NCBI GenBank assembly: GCA_966250375.1
Contig: CBINHE010000112.1
Coordinates: 1 to 11,915, forward strand
DNA length: 11,915 nt
Direction: 5' to 3'
DNA from: CAMLDH01 sp966250375
GTDB taxonomy: Bacteria; Pseudomonadota; Gammaproteobacteria; Burkholderiales; Burkholderiaceae_D
Shown here: positions 6,442 to 11,915 of the stretch, one piece after another
Position numbering within the stretch: the stretch's first letter is position 1
Layout: every line of letters begins with the position of its first letter
Notes under the pieces: model-generated
Seen by the model: the letters and a program-made list of their open reading frames with translations, nothing else
Databases searched by the model: none
What the model was told of the DNA's origin: nothing
Made by a program: the position numbers and the translations under genes

Positions 6442-6635
6442 TCGAGCTTTCCGGCGGTTTGCCGGATAATGGAGCCCAGCGTGAATGACTTCGCTATTTG
6501 CGCGAACTGGTTTCCATGGCTATCGCTTGGTGCGGTGATTCGACCGCAACCACTTCCGTCCCGCGCGCGCCAGTGTGCGCGCAACCGCCAAGCCGACTAC
6601 GCCTGTGCGATGATCACGCAACCGACCTTATCCAT
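6406..6635 (-). pseudogene. N-terminal fragment of an LhgO/DAO-family FAD-dependent oxidoreductase
   Basis: Joining three minus-strand frames gives MDKVGCVII, then GVVGLAVARTLARAG, then VVAVESPHQAIAMETSSR, then NSEVIHAGLHYPA and KARLCIAGRDALYAI. This is the start of an L-2-hydroxyglutarate oxidase-like flavoprotein: dinucleotide-binding GxGxxG fold followed by the family hallmark ETSSRNSEVIHAG. At least three frameshifts are present (near 6608, 6550 and 6498) and the GxG core is damaged. Only about 75 of roughly 370 codons remain; homology stops around 6406, where the DUF2249 sequence begins from the other side. Its ATG (6635-6633) lies inside the last codons of dadA, so it was the next gene of a dadA operon and translationally coupled to it. 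Confidence 0.85.
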
Positions 6636-7872
6636 ACCGTGACAGTGCCAATCCATCCATGTCGATGTCGGGCGTATATCCGGAGACGATATCGGCCACC
6701 AGTTTTCCTGAACCGGCCGCCATCGCCCAGCCGGTTGAACCGTGGCCGATATTGATGTAGACGCCTTTGAGCGGCGTCGCGCCCAGCAGCGGCGCGCCGT
6801 CCGGCAACATCGGTCGCGCGCCGCACCAGAAGTTAGCTGTGTTGTAGTTGGCCGCATGCGGGAACCAGTCTTCGCCGACCTTGATCAAGGTGCGTAACGC
6901 AGCTTCGCGCAATTCCAGGTCGAGCGACCCCAGCTCGGCTGTGCCGGCGATCCGGATACGATTACCCATGCGGGTGATTGCCACCTTGTACGATTCATCC
7001 ATCAATGCTGCCAGCGGCGCTTCATCGAAATTCTTGATAGACGTGGTGGCGGAGTAGCCTTTGACCGGATACAGCGGGATATGTATACCGAGGGACTTGA
7101 GCAATTGCGCACTTTCGATGCCTGCTGCCAGCACGACCGCATCGGCATGAAACTTCCTGTCGTCAATTTGCAGTGAAACCCGGTTGTTCTCGTGTTGGAT
7201 GCCGGTGAGGATGCTATTGAAGTGAAATTCGACGCCGATCGATTGCGCAATGTATTTCAGTTGCTTGGTGAAGAGCGGGCAGTTCCCCGACTCGTCTTGC
7301 GGCAAGTGCAGTCCTCCTGCCAGTGCCGTCACCGATGACAGTCCTGGTTCGAGGAGGTGCACGGCATCGGCATCGACCATTCGATGCGGTACTTCGCTTG
7401 CGGCCAGCAGCGCGAGCGCCGGCTCAGCCAACTGAATTTCACGCTCGGTGCGAAACAACTGTAGATAACCCTGCGTTTGTTCGTATTCAAGCTGGTAATG
7501 CTCACGTAACTGATGGAGGATGTCGCGACTGTAGAATGCAACTCGCTGCATGCGTTCCTTGTTGATACGGTAACGATCAAGCTCGCATTCGGAAAGCCAC
7601 AGGCGAATCCAGCGCCACAGCGCCCGGTCCATGGTCGGTTTGAACAAGACCGGCGCCTCGGATTTGAACAGATACGACAGGATTTTCCTGGGCATGCCGG
7701 GAGCTGCCCAAGGGGTGATGTATCCCGGCGCGATAACACCTGCATTGCCGAAACTTGCCTGTTCCGCGACATTGCCGCGCCGCTCGATGACGACCACTTC
7801 GTGTCCCGCTTCTGCGAGAAAATACGCGGTGCACACGCCAACTACACCGGCGCCGATTACAGCTACTTGCAT
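6628..7872 (-). CDS. dadA: D-amino acid dehydrogenase small subunit (DadA-like FAD oxidoreductase)
   Basis: A 414-residue flavoprotein that oxidatively deaminates D-amino acids, typically D-alanine to pyruvate, passing electrons to the membrane quinone pool. The N-terminus carries the FAD dinucleotide fold GAGVVG (7-12), ending in VVVIER with the ribose-binding Glu30. It is followed by the DadA-typical FGNAGVIAPGYITPWAAPGMP block. The C-terminus has CGARPMLPDGAPLLG and GHGSTGWAMAAGSGKLVADIVSG, which close the FAD site. Length is slightly below E. coli DadA (432). The start at 7872 fits the family N-terminus; no strong Shine-Dalgarno is seen. The gene once led into an LhgO-like oxidase, now a fragment overlapping its stop. 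Substrate range is not readable; a related D-amino acid or glycine oxidase-type role is the alternative. Confidence 0.92.
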   Translation of the reverse strand: MQVAVIGAGVVGVCTAYFLAEAGHEVVVIERRGNVAEQASFGNAGVIAPGYITPWAAPGMPRKILSYLFKSEAPVLFKPTMDRALWRWIRLWLSECELDRYRINKERMQRVAFYSRDILHQLREHYQLEYEQTQGYLQLFRTEREIQLAEPALALLAASEVPHRMVDADAVHLLEPGLSSVTALAGGLHLPQDESGNCPLFTKQLKYIAQSIGVEFHFNSILTGIQHENNRVSLQIDDRKFHADAVVLAAGIESAQLLKSLGIHIPLYPVKGYSATTSIKNFDEAPLAALMDESYKVAITRMGNRIRIAGTAELGSLDLELREAALRTLIKVGEDWFPHAANYNTANFWCGARPMLPDGAPLLGATPLKGVYINIGHGSTGWAMAAGSGKLVADIVSGYTPDIDMDGLALSRYG

Positions 7873-8016
7873 GGAGTCTATCCCAAACTCTTCATCGAAT
7901 CAGGCAGCCATGTTACCAAGGCCTGTACGAAATGCGACAGCAACACTGCAACAATCATCAAATAAATTTGTCATTCCGAACTCCGTGACATGCAGTTACT
8001 GGGGTGGAGAGGGAAT

Positions 8017-8347
8017 AACGGCAAGGAGAGGGCATTTGCCTAGTTCGGGAATGGCGCCCCAATGCGTAGTTCCACGATCGCGATCTGTATTGATTTGCAT
8101 ATGATCTGAATGGAATTAATGTTGCGCGCGGCAACAATCCGAAAATGGTCGGCAGGAATCTGCTCGACATGGAAGGCCATAACGGCAAATTCATCATCAA
8201 GAGTTTCATTGAGGCCGCCAACGGCAGGGCAAGGGCTGGGTCGATTACAAGTGGCTCAATCCTGTTGTCAAGGTTATCGAACCGAAATGCAGCTACATTG
8301 AAAAAGTCGATGATTTGATTATGGGCTGCGGCATTTACAAAGGATAA
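8017..8347 (+). pseudogene. Single-Cache-domain sensory/chemoreceptor-type protein, broken remnant
   Basis: Fragments in different plus frames join as NGKERAFA, stop, F(GN), FHDRDLY, stop, then FAYDLNGINVARGNNPKM with VGRNLLDMEGHNGKFIIKSF following. The frame then shifts to GKGWVDYKWLNPVVKVIEPK, SYIEKVDDLIMGCGIYKG and a stop. This is the order of a bacterial single-Cache ligand-binding domain (NGKEKAFAEF, DGDLYVFxYDLNG, VGKNLLDxKDxDGK, GxGWVDYKWPNPxTKKIEPK, VVGCGIYK). Lesions: in-frame stops at 8041-8043 (TAG) and 8091-8093 (TGA), a frameshift around 8050-8070 and another at about 8221. The expected signal peptide and start are not found upstream, so the 5' end is lost. Cache domains sense small molecules in the periplasm; this one ends without methyl-accepting or kinase modules. 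Confidence 0.85.
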
Positions 8348-8356
8348 ATGCCGCAG
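8326..8356. repeat. 11-bp perfect inverted repeat spanning the stop of the Cache remnant
   Basis: CTGCGGCATTT (8326-8336) and AAATGCCGCAG (8346-8356) are exact reverse complements around a 9-base loop that contains the start of the TAA stop. No T-run follows, so it is not a canonical intrinsic terminator, but it would form a stable RNA hairpin and could have protected or ended the old transcript. Confidence 0.7.
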
Positions 8357-8543
8357 ACGGTACATGCTGAGTGAGAGTGAATGCGGCGTTGGCAATTCCG
8401 AATATATCTCGGTTGCGCCTTTGCCGAGCCATTGAAATGCCAGGCGGAGGCGATAGCACGGTTGAGAGAAGTACGACAAAGGGCATCGGTGATACAACAA
8501 GGGTTCTTCAATTGATCGGGCTTTCCGGGGGAGCATGTCGCGG
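8357..8543. other. Stretch without recognisable gene
   Basis: Both strands were read in all frames. No family-like segment, tRNA, tandem repeat or Shine-Dalgarno-led small ORF stood out. It separates the Cache remnant from the purL promoter and may be further degraded coding sequence. Confidence 0.5.
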
Positions 8544-8549
8544 TATAAT
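8544..8549 (+). promoter_or_regulatory. Consensus -10 box, probable purL promoter
   Basis: TATAAT matches the sigma-70 -10 consensus exactly, 72 bases before the purL ATG. At 17-bp spacing the -35 would be CTTTCC (8521-8526), a poor match, so activity may be modest or activator-aided. A 5' leader of about 65-70 bases would result. Confidence 0.55.
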
Positions 8550-8621
8550 CCTTGCTTTCCTGATTTAACCCGCGGTTGCGCTGCTTTGCGGTAGCCAGAC
8601 TGCATCAACTCTGTCCTCGCC

Positions 8622-11600
8622 ATGCTGATCCTGCCGGGCTCCAACGCTCTGTCTGTCTTTCGTACCCAACGCCTATTGTCGCAACTGCAACTTGCCGAGC
8701 CTGCCATCGTGGGCATCACCGGCCGTTTTTTGCATTTTATCGATGCGTCTACCGCACCGAGCCAGGACGAGCTCTCCCGGCTGAATGCGATGCTGACCTA
8801 TGGCGAGCCGTTTGCCGGCAGCGCCGAAGGCGATGAATTCGTCGTGATTCCGCGCTTCGGCACGATTTCGCCGTGGGCCAGCAAGGCCACCGACATCGCA
8901 CACAACTGCGGCATGCTGCACATCAAGCGGATCGAACGTGGCATGTCGTATCACGTGCAAGTGAAGCCGGGCTTGCTGGGCGGCGCGAAGAAGCTTTCCG
9001 ACGCAGCTGTGCAAGCGGTCGCCGCACTGCTGCACGACCGTATGATCGAAATCGTATTGCGTAGCGCGCAGGATGCGGCAGGATTGTTCCGCGAGTTGGA
9101 AGCTAAACCGCTAGCATCGATTGATGTGCTGGCTGGCGGTAAAGATGCACTGGTGCAGGCCAATAGCGAACTCGGCCTCGCACTATCCGACGACGAGATC
9201 GACTACCTGGTTAATGCGTTCACGCAGGCCAACCGCAATCCGACTGATGTTGAGCTGATGATGTTCGCGCAGGCCAACAGCGAGCATTGCCGCCACAAGA
9301 TTTTCAATGCGGACTGGACCATCGACGGCGCAAAGCAGGACAAGTCGCTGTTCGCAATGATCAAGAATACGCACCAATTGCAGCCGAAGGGCACCATCGT
9401 CGCGTACAGCGACAACTCGTCGATCATCGAAGGTGCGACCGTGTCGCGCTTCTACCAGCGTGGTGCGGCGCAAGGCAATGTGTATGCGGCGTCCGAAGAG
9501 CTGACCCACATCCTGATGAAAGTCGAGACGCATAACCATCCGACGGCCATCTCTCCATTTCCTGGCGCCTCCACCGGTGCCGGCGGCGAGATCCGCGATG
9601 AAGGGGCAACCGGGCGTGGCGCCAAGCCGAAAGCAGGGCTGACTGGATTTACAGTATCGAACCTGATGCTGACGCACGCAGTGCAACCATGGGAAAACGC
9701 GCGTGATGTTACCGAAGCGGTCGCACAGCGCCAGTCGCATGGTCAAGCTGGGGTTTACGGCAAGCCGGACCGCATTGCATCGCCGTTGCAAATCATGATC
9801 GATGGCCCGATCGGTGGTGCCGCGTTCAACAATGAATTCGGCCGTCCGAATCTGGGCGGTTATTTCCGTACTTATGAACAGAACGTGGGCGGTTTGGTGC
9901 AGGGCTACCACAAACCGATCATGATTGCTGGCGGTATCGGCAACATCTCTGCGAAGCACACGAAAAAGAACGACCTGCCAGTCGGCAGCCTCCTGATTCA
10001 GTTGGGCGGCCCCGGCATGCGCATTGGCATGGGTGGCAGCGCGGCGTCTTCGATGGCAACTGGCACCAACACCGCCGATCTCGATTTCGATTCGGTGCAG
10101 CGCGGCAACCCGGAAATGGAACGCCGTGCGCAAGAAGTGATCAATGCATGCTGGGCAATGGCCGACGACAATCCGATTCTGTCGATCCATGATGTCGGCG
10201 CGGGAGGTTTGTCAAATGCATTCCCTGAAATCACGAACGATGCAAAGCGTGGCGCGATTTTCGATCTGCGCAAAGTGCCGCTGGAAGAAAGCGGCATGGC
10301 GCCGAAAGAAATCTGGAGCAATGAATCGCAAGAGCGTTATGTGCTGGCGATTGCACCGGACAGTCTGCCGTTGTTCCAGTACATGTGCGAACGCGAGCGC
10401 TGCCTGTTTGCGGTGGTCGGCACGGCAACCGAAGAGCGCCAATTGAAAGTAGTCGATCCGGAACATGGCAACAACCCGGTCGATATGCCGATGGATGTAT
10501 TGCTCGGCAAACCGCCCAAGATGCATCGCGACGTCACGCATGTGAAGATTGAATTCCCTGCAGTCGACCTGACCGGCATGGACCTGGCCGAGGTGGCGCA
10601 GCGCGTTTTGCGCCTGCCGACCGTTGCCGATAAATCCTTCCTGATCACCATCGGCGACCGCAGTGTCGGCGCCACGACGGTGCGCGACCAGATGGTCGGC
10701 CCGTGGCAGGTGCCGGTTGCGGATTGCGCCGTGACAACCATGAGTTTTGAAGGATATCTCGGAGAAGCGATGGCGATGGGCGAGCGCACGCCGCTGGCAG
10801 TGATCGATGCTGCTGCATCGGGACGCATGGCAGTGGGTGAGTCGATCACCAATATCGCGGCAGCCCCGATCGCCGATATTTCGGACATCAAATTGTCCGC
10901 TAACTGGATGGCAGCCTGCGGTCAGCCGGGACAGGATGCGGCTTTGTTCGACACCGTCAAGGCGGTTGGCATGGAACTGTGCCCGGCATTGGGCATCAGC
11001 ATCCCGGTCGGCAAGGACTCGCTGTCAATGCGCACTACCTGGAAAGATGAAGGCGGCAGCAAATCCGTCACGTCGCCGGTATCGCTGATCGTGTCGGCGT
11101 TTGCACCGGTGCATGATGTGCGGTTGGTGTTGACGCCGCAAATCAGGAAAGATGCCGGAGAAACCGTGTTGATCGCGATCGATCTGGGACGCGGCAAGAA
11201 TCGCATGGGCGCTTCTGCATTGACGCAGGTGATGCAGCAAATCGGCAACGATGCACCTGACGTCGACAGCCCGGAAGATCTGAAGGGTTTTTTCGCTGCA
11301 ATTCAGCAACTCAACAAAGAGCAAAAACTGCTGGCCTACCATGACCGTTCCGACGGCGGCTTGTTTGCGACCTTGTGCGAGATGGCATTTGCCGGCCGTA
11401 GCGGTGTGTCGGTCAATCTCGATATCCTGACGATGGAAAGCGAGCACGCGTCCGATTGGGGCGATTCGAAAAACTGGACTGCGCAGGTCAGTGAACGTCG
11501 CAACGAGATGACGCTGCGCGCTTTATTCAACGAGGAACTGGGCGCTGTCATCCAAGTCCGTGCAGAGCAAAAATCCGACGTGATGGACGTGCTGCGCACC

Positions 11601-11915
11601 TACAACTTAGGCTCGTGCAGTCATATCATCGGCAAGTCGAATGATCGCGATGTAATCGAATTTACGCGCGATGCCAAAGTGATTTACAAGCAGCCGCGTG
11701 CCGAGTTGCAGCGCATATGGAGTGAAACGAGCTGGCGCATCGCCCGCTTGCGCGACAATCCGGCCTGTGCCGATGCGGAATACGACCGAATTCTTGATGC
11801 ATCCGACCCGGGCATCACACCGAAACTGACGTTTGATCCGCAACAGGATATTGCCGCGCCTTTCTTGTCCTTGGGGACGAAGCCGCGAGTGGCGATTCTG
11901 CGCGAGCAAGGCGTC
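8622..11915 (+). CDS. purL: PurL: phosphoribosylformylglycinamidine (FGAM) synthase, 3' end cut by window edge
   Basis: The large single-chain form that makes FGAM from FGAR, ATP and glutamine, the fourth step of de novo purine synthesis in the cytoplasm. The frame is open for 1098 codons to the window edge. The N-terminus MLILPGSNALS is family-typical. A PurS-like region and linker come first. The synthetase halves show FAQANSEHCRHKIFNADW (SEHCRH at 220-225), KVETHNHPTAISPFPGASTG (from about 300), GGPGMRIGMGGSAASS (about 463-477), and the second-half motif GDRSVGATTVRDQMVGPWQ. The last visible residues PRVAILREQGV open the C-terminal glutaminase domain, whose Cys-His-Glu triad is outside. 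The full protein is usually about 1300 residues or slightly more. The start lacks a clear Shine-Dalgarno. The gene is intact as far as seen, and its 3.3-kb uninterrupted frame supports good sequence quality. Confidence 0.97.
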   Translation, partial: MLILPGSNALSVFRTQRLLSQLQLAEPAIVGITGRFLHFIDASTAPSQDELSRLNAMLTYGEPFAGSAEGDEFVVIPRFGTISPWASKATDIAHNCGMLHIKRIERGMSYHVQVKPGLLGGAKKLSDAAVQAVAALLHDRMIEIVLRSAQDAAGLFRELEAKPLASIDVLAGGKDALVQANSELGLALSDDEIDYLVNAFTQANRNPTDVELMMFAQANSEHCRHKIFNADWTIDGAKQDKSLFAMIKNTHQLQPKGTIVAYSDNSSIIEGATVSRFYQRGAAQGNVYAASEELTHILMKVETHNHPTAISPFPGASTGAGGEIRDEGATGRGAKPKAGLTGFTVSNLMLTHAVQPWENARDVTEAVAQRQSHGQAGVYGKPDRIASPLQIMIDGPIGGAAFNNEFGRPNLGGYFRTYEQNVGGLVQGYHKPIMIAGGIGNISAKHTKKNDLPVGSLLIQLGGPGMRIGMGGSAASSMATGTNTADLDFDSVQRGNPEMERRAQEVINACWAMADDNPILSIHDVGAGGLSNAFPEITNDAKRGAIFDLRKVPLEESGMAPKEIWSNESQERYVLAIAPDSLPLFQYMCERERCLFAVVGTATEERQLKVVDPEHGNNPVDMPMDVLLGKPPKMHRDVTHVKIEFPAVDLTGMDLAEVAQRVLRLPTVADKSFLITIGDRSVGATTVRDQMVGPWQVPVADCAVTTMSFEGYLGEAMAMGERTPLAVIDAAASGRMAVGESITNIAAAPIADISDIKLSANWMAACGQPGQDAALFDTVKAVGMELCPALGISIPVGKDSLSMRTTWKDEGGSKSVTSPVSLIVSAFAPVHDVRLVLTPQIRKDAGETVLIAIDLGRGKNRMGASALTQVMQQIGNDAPDVDSPEDLKGFFAAIQQLNKEQKLLAYHDRSDGGLFATLCEMAFAGRSGVSVNLDILTMESEHASDWGDSKNWTAQVSERRNEMTLRALFNEELGAVIQVRAEQKSDVMDVLRTYNLGSCSHIIGKSNDRDVIEFTRDAKVIYKQPRAELQRIWSETSWRIARLRDNPACADAEYDRILDASDPGITPKLTFDPQQDIAAPFLSLGTKPRVAILREQGV

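Noticed and set aside
6469..6654. Plus-strand ORF MEPSVNDFAICANWFPW... with a GGAG nearby
   Set aside because: It lies antisense to the LhgO-like remnant and the dadA end, whose family signatures explain this DNA better.
7885..7966. Small hydrophobic minus-strand peptide (MIVAVLLSHFVQALVTWLPD...) ahead of dadA
   Set aside because: About 26 codons, no convincing ribosome site, and another short frame overlaps it; it cannot be told from chance.
7958..8719. 253-residue minus-strand ORF
   Set aside because: It spans the Cache remnant, the purL promoter and the purL start antisense; its composition looks like a shadow frame.
9183..10190. 335-residue minus-strand ORF
   Set aside because: It is a His/Arg-rich antisense shadow of purL, which carries full PurL motifs on the plus strand.
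1..11915. CRISPR array, insertion sequence, phage or toxin-antitoxin system
   Set aside because: No spaced direct repeats, transposase motifs, terminal inverted repeats with target duplications, or toxin-antitoxin pairs were found on either strand.

Overview
The window looks like a chromosomal stretch of a betaproteobacterium, most likely from the Oxalobacteraceae (Herminiimonas/Janthinobacterium-like). This rests on remembered protein similarity and on the familiar betaproteobacterial tRNA-Asp/ppiD order; no search was run. Base composition is moderate and the intact genes are ordinary housekeeping genes.

Layout. The window opens inside a tRNA-Asp (anticodon GTC) with its own terminator. 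Next is ppiD (periplasmic folding factor, +) with a strong terminator. From 2108 to 3089 on the minus strand lies a heavily decayed mnmH/selU (tRNA 2-selenouridine synthase), which starts 4 bases after the stop of an intact tesA-like SGNH hydrolase. Divergent from tesA, with 31 bp between the start codons, is ybbA, an ABC ATPase. This matches the E. coli tesA/ybbA-ybbP arrangement, except that the ybbP permease is absent. Convergent to ybbA is nnr (NAD(P)H-hydrate repair, -).

From about 6044 to 8350 the picture is gene decay around one intact gene. A frameshifted DUF2249 gene (+) sits behind an NsrR/FNR-like operator region. A frameshifted N-terminal piece of an LhgO-like FAD oxidoreductase (-) overlaps the stop of intact dadA (D-amino acid dehydrogenase, -). 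A broken single-Cache sensory domain gene (+) follows. Positions 8357-8543 hold nothing I can recognise. A TATAAT box at 8544 probably serves purL (+), which is intact but runs off the right edge just as its glutaminase domain begins.

The main result is that four gene remnants can be rebuilt by joining reading frames, although none is visible as one intact ORF. Two carry large deletions with readable junctions (mnmH internal; LhgO/DUF2249 tail-to-tail). Long uninterrupted frames in ppiD, nnr, dadA and purL argue against poor sequence quality. I see no convincing new multi-gene system. The most biologically interesting spots are the lost selenouridine-tRNA function and the decayed, probably nitric-oxide-responsive DUF2249 locus.
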